From assembly GCF_021134715.1 (NCBI RefSeq), contig NC_060019.1:3100001-3164000 (forward strand): DNA of 64,000 nucleotides, written 5' to 3'. How positions within the stretch are numbered: the stretch's first letter is position 1; each line of letters starts with the position of its first letter. The stretch is from Daphnia pulex (lineage: Eukaryota; Arthropoda; Branchiopoda; Diplostraca; Daphniidae). The notes under the pieces were generated by a model. The model saw only the letters and a program-made list of their open reading frames with translations. It was not told where the DNA came from and searched no databases. The position numbers and the translations under genes are program-made. Below are positions 43,946 through 55,543 of this stretch, one piece after another.

Positions 43946-44018
43946 GCCCGGTTAGCTCAGACGGTAGAGCGCGAGACTTTTAATCCTGAGGTCAAGGGTT
44001 CAAGTCCCTTATCGGGCG
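43946..44018 (+). tRNA. tRNA-Lys(TTT), unit 2
   Basis: As 37527-37599, with CGAGA giving one mismatch in the anticodon stem. Confidence 0.82.
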
Positions 44019-44478
44019 GAAATTCATTTGATTTTAGTTAATATTGGTCGTTTTTCATCATTAATTTTCAAGTTAATGTCGTATGCTATCATTCACCATG
44101 AGATTGTTATGGGCAGAATTCAAAGATGTTCAAAGACAACACGAGTTTTCAGGGTGTTTCTCTATGTTCCTTTGATGTAGGGAAAGTGCGAACCAAAAGG
44201 AAGTATATATTGTATAGTATATAAGTATAGTGAGAAAGAGTATCCCTCATTGTGAGAGTAGAACGCCTTGTTAAATACAACTAATTGCAATAGTAAATGT
44301 ATGTCCACTTATAGAACTGGAAAGCTGAACATAGAGTTTGAAGTTAAGATTATTAAAAAAACATGGTTTTCAAGAGTGAGACGATGTCCACAGACAGTTA
44401 TCACTGTACGGTTATATAACATGGGACGTTTTCTTCAAAGGAAAAGCCTTGCAATATAAGGAGATTGAACATCACTCA

Positions 44479-44552
44479 ACCAATTTTGGCCTAATGGATG
44501 TGGCAACAGCCTCCTAAGCCGGGGATTGCGAGTTCGGGTCTCGCCAGAGGTA
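44479..44552 (+). pseudogene. tRNA-Arg(CCT)-like, unit 2
   Basis: Same weak acceptor as unit 1. GCAACAGCC weakens the anticodon arm further. Confidence 0.6.
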
Positions 44553-45185
44553 GCGAGAAAACTATACTGTATGTAAAGAAAATCGTAGTTAAAATTGCAA
44601 TTACGTTTTTTTTTTCATTTTATTGATTTCAAGCAAAATTTTCATTTGTCCAAGTGTTGGGAAATCGCTGAAATAGCATGTTTAAACTTGGTAACCTTTG
44701 TCAGCGACAATTACTTGGCAGCGCAAGTTATTCTGCTGTTTAACAGGTGAGCCCTGACTCTCTCATCCTCCTCTGCCGTCTTCTCTGGTTCCCCGAGCAA
44801 CAAGGCGCTGACTTCAAGACGCTGGTCATGATAGTAAGGTGCATTCTCGGCACCGTGTACTTGTTGTCTCTCATCTACTTTCAGAAACTATCTAAACCTG
44901 GCCTATCATCACAGACCTCGACTTAAATGAACCTGACTGTTGTTACCACTCGGACGGACCACTGTGGAGAGCATGCCTTGTCCAGGGCCACCCTGGTGCT
45001 TGGTAGATCTTGATTTGTCTTTTCCAAGGCCATCACATATATTAAAGACCTTTCGTTCTTGTCTCACTATGTACTCCCCTACTTATTAAAAACTTGCTGT
45101 TCTCCCAAAAAATGAATAGAAATTAGTTGTAGCGTCACTTCATCAAATTTTTTGTCTTTTCATTCACAAATTAAATGCCACAAAA

Positions 45186-45266
45186 CATGGATAGTGGATT
45201 CGAACCTACGCTCCAAGATAGAAACTGATTTCGAGTCAGTTTCCTTAACCACTCGGCCATATCTGC
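45186..45266 (-). pseudogene. tRNA-Ser(CGA)-like, unit 2
   Basis: Good anticodon arm, defective T stem and acceptor as in unit 1. Confidence 0.65.
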
Positions 45267-45343
45267 ATTAAAATTCTTTGAAACATATTTTGAAAGCATC
45301 TTTACCTTTTTACAGTGAAAAATATTTCATGCAAGAATGACAA

Positions 45344-45417
45344 TGGCCCGTAAGAGGATCGAACTCATGACCTCCGCGTTATTAGCACGGCGCTCTAACT
45401 AACTGAGCTAACAGGCC
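45344..45417 (-). tRNA. tRNA-Ile(AAT), unit 2
   Basis: As 38935-39008 with one D-loop change. Confidence 0.85.
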
Positions 45418-45485
45418 TCAAACAAAGACATGGTCAAGAACGATCAAAAATCGTTAACCCTCCAAAAAAAACAAATGAAGAGAAT

Positions 45486-45560
45486 ATGACAGTGAAGGCA
45501 TTCGAACCATTGCCTCCAAAGAGACTGGTGCCTAAAACCAGCGCCATAGACCACACATGG
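45486..45560 (-). pseudogene. tRNA-Leu(TAG)-like
   Basis: GCGCTGGTTTTAGGCACCAG forms the Leu(TAG) anticodon arm, followed by the variable arm GTCTCTTTGGAGGC and the B box GGTTCGAATGCC. The D arm and 5' acceptor strand are missing or unpaired. Confidence 0.65.
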
Positions 45561-46435
45561 TGTAAAAAATAAAAATAAAAAAATTCTATCGCGAAATTTG
45601 ATTTGTCTGAGTCGAGAGGGAGATGTTTAACAAAGGGCATGGGTCAAAACAATATATTTATTCTAAAAAAAAAGTAAATCTATAATGAGACTTGATCCAT
45701 GGCCCTCTTCATTATCATGCCAGCGCTATAACCAAAAATCTATTTTTCGTCTTTTAATTCGATCCATTATCAAATGAAAGTGATTGTTGTGCGTCAGTGT
45801 CGTGTTTTTTATTGGAAAATTTTCATCGCGATATTTCGTCAGTTCTGAACCGAGACTACACATACCCTAACCCATTCACGCCGATGTTCACGGTAAACGA
45901 TATTGGTTGGAGGCGGACTTGAACCAGCCATATTCGCCACACGAATCTGAAATCATAGCCACTACAACGACAACTAATTCGGTTGACCAGCCTTATTGCA
46001 AGAGCAAAATGGTTTCCGGCGATATAGTTGCTGGATAGAGTGTTTTCACGCATAGCCTCCGGCGGTAAATTTGCACGACAGAGATGCACGTTTATCAAAT
46101 CAAAGATTGCGTCATCACCGCGATGCTATGGACATCTGGTGGTGATTTATTTTGACCTAAAGCAAAAAGTGGTAGTCGCAACCGCCAGATGTCACTAGTC
46201 ATTATGCAATTATTTTAACAGTTTTCCATTAATTACAGGAAAACTAATTAAGTAAATGAAATTATTTTTGTTCTGGTCGCACCGCATATTTTTTTCTAAT
46301 TTTTAAGACCAAAAAGTCCGAAATCTATCGTGAAACGCCCGAGCTATGGAGCGTTACATACAGACAGACAAAGTGACATGGCTTTTTTTTTCTGCGTATG
46401 CGATTATTAGCTTCGCCCTTCGGGCTCGCAATTAA
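45561..46435. other. Extra block inserted in the array
   Basis: Sequence absent from the other units. Holds a tRNA-like sequence (45903-45977), a hairpin (ACATCTGGTGGT...ACCGCCAGATGT, 46130-46195) and, at its end, GCTTCGCCCTTCGGGCTCGC. It is followed by a second copy of the Ser(CGA)-Ile-Leu segment. Confidence 0.6.
45903..45977 (-). pseudogene. tRNA-like sequence, perhaps His(GTG)
   Basis: B box GGTTCAAGTCC, D-arm-like GTTGTAGTGGCTATGAT and a loop GTGTGGC resembling tRNA-His. The acceptor strands do not pair. Confidence 0.4.
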
Positions 46436-46585
46436 AGACCTAAAGACCTTTCGTTCTTGTCTCACTAAGTACTCCCCTACTGATTTAAAACTTGCTGTTC
46501 TCCCAAAAAATGAACAGAAATTAGTTGTAGCGTCACTTCATCAAAAATTTTGTCTTTTCATTCACCAATTAAATGCCACAAAACA

Positions 46586-46664
46586 TGGTTAGTGGATTCG
46601 AACCAACACTCCAAGATAGAAACTGATTTCGAGTCAGTTGCCCCAACCACTCGGCCATATCTGC
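46586..46664 (-). pseudogene. tRNA-Ser(CGA)-like, partial unit
   Basis: As unit 2 with further changes (GGGGCAACTGA). Confidence 0.6.
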
Positions 46665-46741
46665 AGTAAAATTCTATGAAAAATATTTGGAAAGCTTCTT
46701 TACCTTTTTACAGTGAAAAATATTTAATGAAAGAATGACAA

Positions 46742-46814
46742 TGGCCCGTAAGAGGATCGAACGATGACCTCCGCGTTATTAGCACGACGCTCTAACCAAC
46801 TGACCTAACAGGCC
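46742..46814 (-). pseudogene. tRNA-Ile(AAT), degenerate
   Basis: Base loss in the T arm and D-stem change (TTAGGTCAG). Confidence 0.7.
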
Positions 46815-46883
46815 TTACATAAAGACGTGGTCAAGAACGATCGAAAATCGTTAACCCTCCAAAAAAAACAAATGAAGAGAATA

Positions 46884-46960
46884 TGACAGTGAAGGCATTC
46901 GAACCATTGCCTCCAAAGAGACTGGTGCCTAAAACCAGCGCCATAGACCATACTATCATT
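46884..46960 (-). pseudogene. tRNA-Leu(TAG)-like
   Basis: Same 3' two-thirds as 45486-45560, different 5' flank. Confidence 0.6.
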
Positions 46961-47129
46961 GTTGAAACTGTTCCCTAAGGTGTTGGCATAATTCCATCCC
47001 TGCAGATTCTTCGTGAGATTTTTCACTTTTTGGAACTCGTGCTTCGTCTTTTAAATTGTTAACGTAATAATGTACAACTTATAATTGTTCCTTTATCTGT
47101 TGAACTGAACAAATATTCCTCCATTATAT

Positions 47130-47196
47130 TGGCCTGTAAGAACTCATGACGTCCGCGTTATTAGCATGGCGCTCTATCCAACTGAGCTAACAAGCC
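47130..47196 (-). pseudogene. tRNA-Ile(AAT) remnant with T-arm deletion
   Basis: GCTTGTTAGCTCAGTTGGAT and CTAATAA are kept. The T loop lacks about 7 nt. Confidence 0.7.
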
Positions 47197-47462
47197 TCTG
47201 ATTGTCAAGCTTTATCTTAATTAACCATTCTAATTCATCGTGAGTCAGATATACTCTGTCTATCTTGAGAGAGATTGATTTAAGTTATCTACCAAGCCAC
47301 GCTATATCAGCAGCCAATTTCAATCGTCGCTGTGAAGGCAATGCAAGTCGGTGATATTCATTTAGTATTCGATATAGATTTATAGTTTTATTAATCAGAC
47401 GTGATTCCCTTTTGTTTGTGAATATCTACTACTAATGAACTAATAATTACGTCATATGCTAT

Positions 47463-47546
47463 TAATCGTGGCGGGACTCGAACCCGAAATTTTCGGATAA
47501 CTACTTTCATAGAAGTCCGACGCCTTATCTATTAGGCCACACAACC
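47463..47546 (-). tRNA. tRNA-Arg(TCT) with intron, unit 3
   Basis: Anticodon stem TCGGA/TCCGA is fully paired here, around an intron of about 11 nt. T stem has one mismatch, and GGTTGTG replaces GGTCGTG in the acceptor. Confidence 0.78.
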
Positions 47547-47678
47547 TACACGAAGCAAGAAAGTGCTAGGAATTTGAATTTTTCATTTTACCTGCTCTTC
47601 AAAGCTAAAACGAGAGGTAAAACCGAAAAGTAGGTAAAGCAAAATAGTTATTATCACTTGATTGTCTGTTAAATCAGG

Positions 47679-47760
47679 GCAGTTGTGGCCGAGGGGTTAA
47701 GGCGATAGACTTGAAATCTATTCCTCTCTGAGGGCGTAGGTTCGAACCCTACCAACTGCG
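47679..47760 (+). tRNA. tRNA-Ser(TGA), unit 3
   Basis: As unit 1 with GAGGGGTTAAGG in the D arm. Confidence 0.88.
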
Positions 47761-48178
47761 TTGCATTGAGGTTTCTTTCACTTGATAGTATTTTCTAATG
47801 GAAAAAATCATTTTCAATTGATTACTATTATATCATATTCACACATGATTACAAATATGAACTGTGCAGTCATGGGTATCTTAGGTCCCGGGATCCATCT
47901 CGGAACCGGGTATCGGGAGCCATGAACTGTCACTTGGCGTTTCCAGAAACGTGTCTAATTATCAGTGGCCAGCGCCGAAATGGATTATTGCGATCTTTAA
48001 GTGTAGTTTACAATGTAGTCAATTTAGTCAGAGACAAATTATATGGTGAAAGAATGTGTACCCATTTTGTTTACGAAGAATAGAAAATCGTCCGTACTTC
48101 CGTCCGTAAAGATTTATAAGCAATCGTAAAATTTAAAAATGAACCGGAATGGAAAACTATTGCAATTCAAATAATTAA

Positions 48179-48250
48179 TCCCGGTTAGCTCAGACGGTAG
48201 AGCGCGAGACTTTTAATCCTGAGGTCAAGATTCAAGTCCCTTATCGGGCG
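48179..48250 (+). pseudogene. tRNA-Lys(TTT), degenerate, unit 3
   Basis: First base changed and one base lost in the T arm (CAAGATTCAAG), so the B box is damaged. Confidence 0.75.
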
Positions 48251-48713
48251 GAAATTCATTTGATTTTAGTTAATATTGGTCGTTTTTTATCATTAATTTT
48301 AAAGTTAATTTCGTATGCTATCATTCACCATGAGATTGTTATGGGCAGAATTCAAAGATGTTCAAAGACAACACGAGTTTTCAGGGTGTTTCTCTATGTT
48401 CCTTTGATGTAGGGAAAGTGCGAACCAAAAGGAAGTATATATTGTATAGTATATAAGTATAGTGAGAAAGAGTATCCCTCATTGTGAGATTAGAACGCCT
48501 TGTTAAATACAACTAATTGCAATAGTAAATGTAAGTCCACTTATAGAACTGGAAAGCTGAACATAGAGTTTGAAGTTAAGATTATTTAAAAAAAAACATG
48601 GTTTTCAAGAGTGAGACGATGTCCACAGACAGTAATCGATGTACGGTTATATAACATGGGACGTTTTCTTCAAAGGAAAAGCATTGCAATATAAGGAGAT
48701 TGAACATCACTCA

Positions 48714-48787
48714 ACCAATTGTGGCCTAATGGATTTGGCACCGGCCTCCTAAGCCGGGGATTAAGAGTTCGAGTCTCACCAGAGGTA
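48714..48787 (+). pseudogene. tRNA-Arg(CCT)-like, unit 3
   Basis: Anticodon arm CCGGCCTCCTAAGCCGG is perfect. The acceptor is again mismatched. Confidence 0.6.
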
Positions 48788-49429
48788 GTGAGAAAACTAA
48801 AATATATGTAAAGAAAATCGTAGTTAAAATTGCAATTACGTTTTTTTTTTCATTTTATTGATTTCAAGCAAAAATTTTCATTTGTCCAAGTGTTGGGAAA
48901 TCGCTGAAATAGCATGTTTAAACTTGGTAACCTTTGTCAGCGACAATTACTTGGCAGCGCAACTTATTTTGCTGTTTAACAGGTGATCTCTGACTCTCTC
49001 ATTCTCCTCTGCCGGCTTCTCTGGTTCCCCGGGCAACAAGGCGCTGACTTCAAGACGCTGGTCATGATGATAAGGTGCATTCTCGGCATCGTGTACTTGT
49101 TGTCTATCATCTACTTTCAGAAACTATCTAAACCTGGCCTACGATAACACACCTCGACTTTGATGAACCTGACTATTGTTACCACTCGGACGGACCACTG
49201 TGGAGAGCATGCCTTGTCCAGGGCCACCCTGGTGCTTGGTGGTCTTGACTTGTCTTTTCCAAGGCCATCACATATATTAAAGACCTAAAGACCTTTCGTT
49301 CTTGTCATACTATGTACTCCCCTACTGATTTAAAACTTGCTGTTCTCCCAAAAAATGAACAGAAATTAGTTGTAGCATCACTTCATCAAATGTTTTGTTT
49401 TCTCATTCCCCAATTAAATGCCACTTAAC

Positions 49430-49508
49430 ATGGACAGTGGATTGAACCTACGCTCCAAGATAGAAACTGATTTCGAGTCAGTTGCCTTAACCACTCGGCC
49501 ATATCTGC
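49430..49508 (-). pseudogene. tRNA-Ser(CGA)-like, unit 3
   Basis: B box shortened (GTTCAATCC). Otherwise as the other copies. Confidence 0.6.
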
Positions 49509-49582
49509 ATTAAAATTCTTTGAAAAATATTTGGAAAGCATCTTTACCTTTTTACAGTGAAAAATTTTAATGCAAATGACAG

Positions 49583-49656
49583 TGGCACGTAAGAGGATCG
49601 ATCTCATGACCTCGGCGTTATTAGCACGGCGCTCTAACCAACTGAGATAACAGGCC
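49583..49656 (-). pseudogene. tRNA-Ile(AAT), A box altered, unit 3
   Basis: TTATCTCAG replaces TTAGCTCAG, and the B box reads GAGATCGATCC. Confidence 0.65.
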
Positions 49657-49716
49657 TCACGTGGTCAAGAACTATCGAAAATTGATAACCCTCCAAAAAA
49701 AACAAATGAAGAGAAT

Positions 49717-49795
49717 ATGACAGTGAAGGCATTCGAACCATTGCCTCCAAAGAGACTGGTGCCTAAAACCAGTGCCATAGACCACACTATCATTG
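49717..49795 (-). pseudogene. tRNA-Leu(TAG)-like, unit 3
   Basis: Same as 46884-46960. Confidence 0.6.
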
Positions 49796-49859
49796 TTGAA
49801 ACTGTTTCCTAAGGTGTTGACATAATTACATCCAGGAAGATTCTTCGTGAGATTTTTCA

Positions 49860-50125
49860 CTTTTTCCTAACCTCAGGATTAAACGTCCCGCTCTCTACCG
49901 TCTGAACTTACCAGGCTTAATGTTTGAATTGCAATAGTTTTCCATTGCGGTTCATTTTTAAATTTTACGATTGCTTTTAAATCTTTTACGGACGGAAGTA
50001 CGGACGTTTTTCTATTCTTCGTAAACAAAATGGGTACACATTCTTTCACCATATAATTTTTCTCTGACTACATTGACTACATTGTAAACTACACTTAAAG
50101 ATCGCCATAATGCATTTCGGGGCAA
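49860..50125. repeat. Inverted piece of the tRNA unit closing the array
   Basis: Reverse complement of the part of the unit around 43740-44000, including a degenerate tRNA-Lys (minus, 49866-49918; loop CGTTTAA) and its upstream spacer (GGACGGAAGTACGGACG). The array therefore ends in a head-to-head join. Confidence 0.8.
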
Positions 50126-50335
50126 GCGTGGCGTGGGGTCCGTTTTAAAATGGGAGGAGCTAATCTCAACTTTGAAGTGAGATTACGGGGAGAAATTATT
50201 ATTTAAAAAATAAAAAAAAATACCATGAGAATCAGCGTGAAAAACTAATTCTAATGATATTTTTTTCAATCGAATCCCTTATTCACGCACCAAACCTATT
50301 ACAGGGAGCTTTTCCAATTGAAGAAGTTTTTTATC

Positions 50336-50340
50336 AATTT
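50336..50340. repeat. Target duplication AATTT, left (copia)
   Basis: Pairs with AATTT at 56747-56751. Confidence 0.75.
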
Positions 50341-50556
50341 TGTTGAGACTAAATTGCAACGGTTCAGCAATCTATGGTTGCTGAACCATCCTGCCCATAA
50401 AGGATGCTGTTTAGCTTCACTCCCCTCTCCCTCTCTGTCACTCTCTTGCCCCAGGAAGTTTCGTTTGAAGTCTGTACTGTCTGTACTAGTTCTCTTTTTT
50501 TATATTTTCCAACTGAAATAAAAGGTATTATAAGTCAAATGTTTTACAATTTAATA
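50341..50556 (+). repeat. 5' LTR (copia)
   Basis: 216 bp; ends at the primer site. Confidence 0.88.
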
Positions 50557-50727
50557 GGTTATGGGCCCAGGCTTCTTTTTAGCCGAATGTTACTTCAAAA
50601 CTGATCTGATAACTAAACAAAAAAAAGGGGGATAATTTTGCGAACACATGTTGAGACAATGTAGGAAACCTCTCTCCTTTTTTATTCACAGATCATCCAG
50701 CAGTACAACTGCTGAAGAAGTGACAGT

Positions 50728-51834
50728 ATGGATCCAATACCACGTATTGATGTTAAACATATTGGGAAGTTTGATGGAACCAACTTTCAACAATGGAAGC
50801 ATGGACTTACCATGCAACTCGAACTCGGTGGACTCCAAGACTTAGTCGAGGTAAATGTGCTGTCCTTCAACAAAGGAGATTCTCAATTTAAACTTAAACC
50901 ACTTGATTACGATCAAATGCTGTTCATGATAAATTAATCGAACAATGTACCTTTGTCAAATCTCCCCAGGGCTACGATAGACACCCTGATGAACAATATG
51001 CTGAAGATGCAAATTTTGAGGATGAAAACAATCACCCGATTGCAATCAACATTGATGCAATCAGACAATGGAGACAAAGAGACTGCTTAGCTCAAATTAT
51101 GATTTACCAACTAATGATAAAGAACGTCAAAAAGGTATCAATCTTTGACAAGCAATAACTGAGACAAGAAACTAATTCTTCGTGTAAAACTTTAGACCTC
51201 ATGATATGTAGAACGGCTAATGAAATGTGGACTAGAATGTCCACTCAGTACCTCCAGAGAGCAGCCCATAATAAACATCTACTTCACAGAGAATTCCTCT
51301 CACTCAACTATCAAGAAGGCACAGATATCATGACGCACGTCACTGATATTGAAACAATGGCGTCTCAACTGAAGGAATTAGATGTTAACGTGAGCGACGA
51401 CGTAATCGTGGCCAAGATCTTGTCCACCTTGCCAAAAGCATTTGACACTTGACAATCTGAGAGTCAGGCTTATACAAGAGGAACGAAAAATAAAACGAAG
51501 GCAGTCTGAAAGCAACGTACCTCGGCACGAAGAACGAGAAGCTTTAAAAGCAAACTATCACCCTCCACGACTAGATGCACCCAACGGCCACCCAAGCAAC
51601 AAAACTCCGTTCAACCGATCTGAAAACCAACAGTACAGGCCAAACCGCTATGTTCTGTATGTCACCGTACCCATCATTGGACCAGAGACCATCGACCAAG
51701 CAAACGCGACAGAGACACAGATGAAGAACAAGGTGGCTCACAGAACAAGAGAAACAAAGAAAATGTACCTGAACCGAAGGCAAAGAATTTTTCCTTCGTA
51801 TCTATTTTTGGTCTTGCATCATCGTCAACAATGA
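50728..51834 (+). pseudogene. gag: Copia Gag, frameshifted
   Basis: MDPIPRIDVKHIGKFDGTNF (50728) leads to a stop at 50937. It resumes at 51201-51450 (ANEMWTRMSTQYLQRAAH; LKELDVNVSDDVIVAKILST) and continues from 51442. A zinc-knuckle scrap (CSVCHRTHHW) is readable in another frame near 51650. The kFdGtNFqqW and late LxxLP-like motifs are typical of copia Gag. Confidence 0.82.
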
Positions 51835-54281
51835 ACTGGTTTGCCGATTCCGGGGCAACTCAACACATGTCCGATCAGAGACACCTGTTCACCAACTTCA
51901 CCTCAATTACACCCGGAAAGCTGTCCATAACCGGAATTGGCAAGAAGGTTATTTATGCCCATGGTAGAGGAGACATACCAATAAAGACCAAGATCAACGG
52001 CCAACTTATATCAGGAACCATCAATGATTTACTCTTTATACCAGACATAGGTATAAACCTAATCTCCATTCCTGTCATCACTGAACTCGGGTACAAAGTC
52101 ACATTCTCTGGTTCCGACGTCGAAATTGTTCATGGCGAATCTCTCTTCATGGTTGGAAGGCGTGTAGGCCAATCTCTCTATCAACTTGATTTATTGACTC
52201 AAGAGAAAGTAAATGCCAAAGCCGCGATCAGCAGAGGCGCTTCGTTCGATGTCTGGCATGAACGCCTAGCTCATGTCAATCATGACACGATAAGAAAGAT
52301 GATTACATCTTACTCCGTCGTTGGACTGAATATAATTGGAGAATCATCTGCTGCACCATGTGACCCCTGTATTATAGGAAAAATGTATCGAATGCCATTT
52401 CCAAAAGGAAGAGAAAGAGCAGAAGAAGTTGGTGGAATTATCCACTCCGATCTTGTTGAGATGAAAGTCCCATCATCCACGGGAAAACGATTTTATTGAA
52501 TCTTCAAGGATGATTTCTCCGGATTTAAAGCTGCATACACCATGAAACACAAGTCGGAGACACTATACTGCTTCAAAGCATTTTACGAACGAATGTATAC
52601 AGATACTCGCAAGAGACCTCGTATCTTTCGGTTAGACGGTGGAGGAGAATTTAAAAGCAACTCTTTCGAAAACTGGCTGTCATCACAGGGGATCTTGCAC
52701 CAAACCAGCGCCGCTCATACCCCACAACAAAACGGTGTTGCCGAAAGGGATAATAGAACAACCGTTGAAGCATTCCGAACAGCACTACATGCAAAGCAGA
52801 TTCCTCTTCACCTGTGGCCAGCAGCAGTAAACTACACCATCTACACTCAAAACCGCATCCTCCACGACGGATTCAAATCAACACCGTATGAGCTTTGGTA
52901 CGGCAAGAAACCTAATGTATCGTATCTCCGTGCTTTTGGTACTAGAGCATTCGTACATGTCCCCGATGCAGACCGACGCAAACCCAACCCCAAGGCCGTG
53001 GAAGGTTTGTTCGTCGGGTACAGTGAAACAGTCAAAGCGTATCTAGTATGCGTTGCAAAAGACCGCAAAGTGATCACAAGTCGAGACGTTAAATTCATGG
53101 AAGAAGTCACACATGTGACAAACATTGACCAACCATTACTGACTGAACACAAGAAAATTTATCAACACAACAGCACAGAACAATCCTCTCAGCCTCTTCC
53201 TCAACCGGAACTACGAAAATCGAAACGAGGACTCATCCCGAAGAAACAATGGCCCTCAGACAGCACAGGAGGTGAAATCCAAATCAAGACTTATCATTCC
53301 CAGGCAATGCAAGCTCTTGATCTTCTCTACAAAGAGCCTCAAAGCTACAAAGAAGCCATCGCGTCCCCTCATGCTGAACAATGGAGAAATTGCATGGACA
53401 AAGAAATCGCCTCGTTAAAAGAAAACAACACCTGGACGCTTGTTCCTGCTCCCCGCAACAGCGCAGTCATTCCATGCAGATGGCAGTACAAAGCAAAAAG
53501 AGACAAAGAAGGGAATGTTGTTATTTTTAAGGCTCGCTTTGTAGCGAAAGGCTTTAAACAACAACATGGGATCGACTACACTGAAACGTTTGAACCTGTC
53601 GTTAGATACGACTCCCTGCGATCCATCCTAGCGCTAGCAGCTTCACATGACCTACACCTTCTGCAGATAGACGTCCAAACCGCCTTTTTTTATGGCGAAA
53701 TCGACCAAGAACTATTCATCAATCAGCCGGAAGGATACGTCACAGAAGATTCTGAAAACTACGTGTGTCGCCTGAACAAAGGCCTTTATGGCCTTAAGCA
53801 AGCGTCAAGACTGTGGAATAAGAAAATTCATCGATCTCTAGTCAACTTGCTGTTCACTCAAAGTGAAGCAGACCCTTGCGTGTACACTCGCCTGTCAGGA
53901 GGTGACATCATGATCCTGGCCATATGGGTCGACGATGGACTATTCGCCTTCAGTGACAAGTCAGCAGGCCAATCAGTTATCGACCATCTACGAGAAGAAT
54001 ACAAGATGAAGGCAGGTCCGGCAGAACATTTCGTCGGCTTAAACATCAATCGAGACAGACCGATTAAGACGCTCCACCTATCATCGCCTTCATACATCGA
54101 AAAAGTACTGGCCAAGTTCAACATGACAGAATGTAATCCGGTCCGCATTCCCGCTGAACCCAGCCTTCGCCTATCCCGGGATATGGAGCCTGCATGTCGA
54201 GAAAACAGCAAAAATGAGAAGTATTCCTTACCGACAAGTCATAGGGAGCCTGATGTACGCTGCCATCAATTTTCGTCCTGA
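51831..54281 (+). pseudogene. pol: Copia Pol: protease, integrase, RT, one nonsense codon
   Basis: Protease NWFADSGATQHMSDQ at the start. Integrase zinc finger WHERLAHVNHDTIRKM...CDPC. A TGA at 52497-52499 interrupts, then the same frame continues with the integrase core (DGGGEFKSNSFENWL, TPQQNGVAERDNRT). RT follows with ITWTLVP-like NTWTLVPAPRN, ARFVAKGFKQQHGIDYTETF, QIDVQTAFFYGEIDQELFI, YGLKQASRLWNKK and catalytic VDD (LAIWVDDGLFAFSD). The frame shifts near 54225. The order protease-integrase-RT defines copia. Confidence 0.92.
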
Positions 54282-54768
54282 CATCACCTACGTGGTGAAT
54301 CAGTTGGCCTGATTCTGCGAAAATCCAGGCGAGTCTCACTGGAGTGCAGCCAAGAAAGTACTCAAGTATCTAGCATCAACGCGCCGATTCGGGCTTCAAT
54401 TTACTGGTGCAGGTATAGACATCGACACACTCTCTACCTTCTCAGACGCAGACTACGCCGGAGATACGGATACAAGACGCTCCACTTCAGGATTCGTATT
54501 CATGTTCAACCAGGGAGCTATTACTTGGTCCAGTCGACGCCAAAACTTCGTGGCATTATCTACAATGGAATCGGAATATATTGCGGCCAGCGACAGTTCA
54601 AGAGAAGCCGATTGGCTACGTCGTTTAAAAGCACAAATTGGAGCAGTTCAACAATCCCCCACTAATCTTAATTGTGACAACAAAAGCGCCGTCGCGATAA
54701 CTCACAATCCAGAACATCATTCACGGTCAAAACACATCGATGTTAAATATCATTTTCTCATGGATCAA
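54240..54768 (+). pseudogene. Copia RNase H, first part
   Basis: After a frameshift: VIGSLMYAAINFRPDITYVV, a TGA near 54311, then FSDADYAGDTDTRRSTSGFV, STMESEYIAASDSSREADWL and HHSRSKHIDVKYHFL, with acidic residues in place. The frame runs into the foldback insertion and resumes at 56341. Confidence 0.9.
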
Positions 54769-54785
54769 CCCAGCTAGCATGTCTT

Positions 54786-55048
54786 TATTGGTAAAATATT
54801 TTTTTCCGACAATATTCTTCGATCGATAACCCACATATTGGTATAATATTATATTATTACTTTGTTGCGACAAGGTGGCTGTTAAATTTTTTTGTTATTT
54901 TACCAATAAATGACTATTATCAAAGATGAATAAATTAATATATTTTTTTTTATTTTCCCAATAACGGATCATTAAATAATGATTACATCGTTTTCTATGA
55001 TAAAGCTATAGTCTTTTACATTTACCACATGTTCAAAATCCTAAATGT
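54786..55048. repeat. Foldback arm, left
   Basis: Inverse partner of 55544-55807. Shared blocks include ATAACCCACATATTGGTATA and CTATAGTCTTTTACATTTA. Confidence 0.85.
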
Positions 55049-55074
55049 AAATGATTGGATAGCTGCTGCCTTCT

Positions 55075-55145
55075 AAGCCGATAGTGGATTTGAACCATCG
55101 TCCTTTGTGTCACCAATCCAACACTATAACCACTACACCAGAAAC
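55075..55145 (-). pseudogene. tRNA-like sequence in foldback core
   Basis: CTGGTGTAGTGGTTATAGTG (A-box-like) and GGTTCAAATCC (perfect B box). Acceptor pairing poor. Confidence 0.5.
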
Positions 55146-55543
55146 GGTGATGATAATAAAGTTCCGATGTGACCGGATGGATAGTGCATACTTACACATT
55201 GTCATGGTTATAGCCCAGCGTGAGCAAAATCGATTTAATTTACATCAGTGTAGGAATTTATGATTATTGAGACTATTTGTTTCATAAGTCATTTGTTTGC
55301 TGAAAGTGGGTTTGAACCAACCCCCATAGAATTACCTATATGGATATATAATAATAGCAGTTTTAACATTTCATCTCCTTAACGTTTAAGATAAATTATA
55401 TCACGTTAGCGTGAAGGTAGAGTTTTAAATTCGAAGTACGTAAGTTAGTTGTTCGAGACTTGTGCAAGATATGGATTTTAAGACAATTGGATTGTTCAGT
55501 TAGGCAATTGTATGCAGAACTAACGAATTGAATACGATATTAA

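Noticed and set aside
45434..45640. Short protein frames within the tRNA array
   Set aside because: They run through tRNA-like sequences and repeat between units; no protein features.
36876..50125. CRISPR-like or satellite array
   Set aside because: Repeats are kilobase units with tRNA genes, not short spaced repeats.
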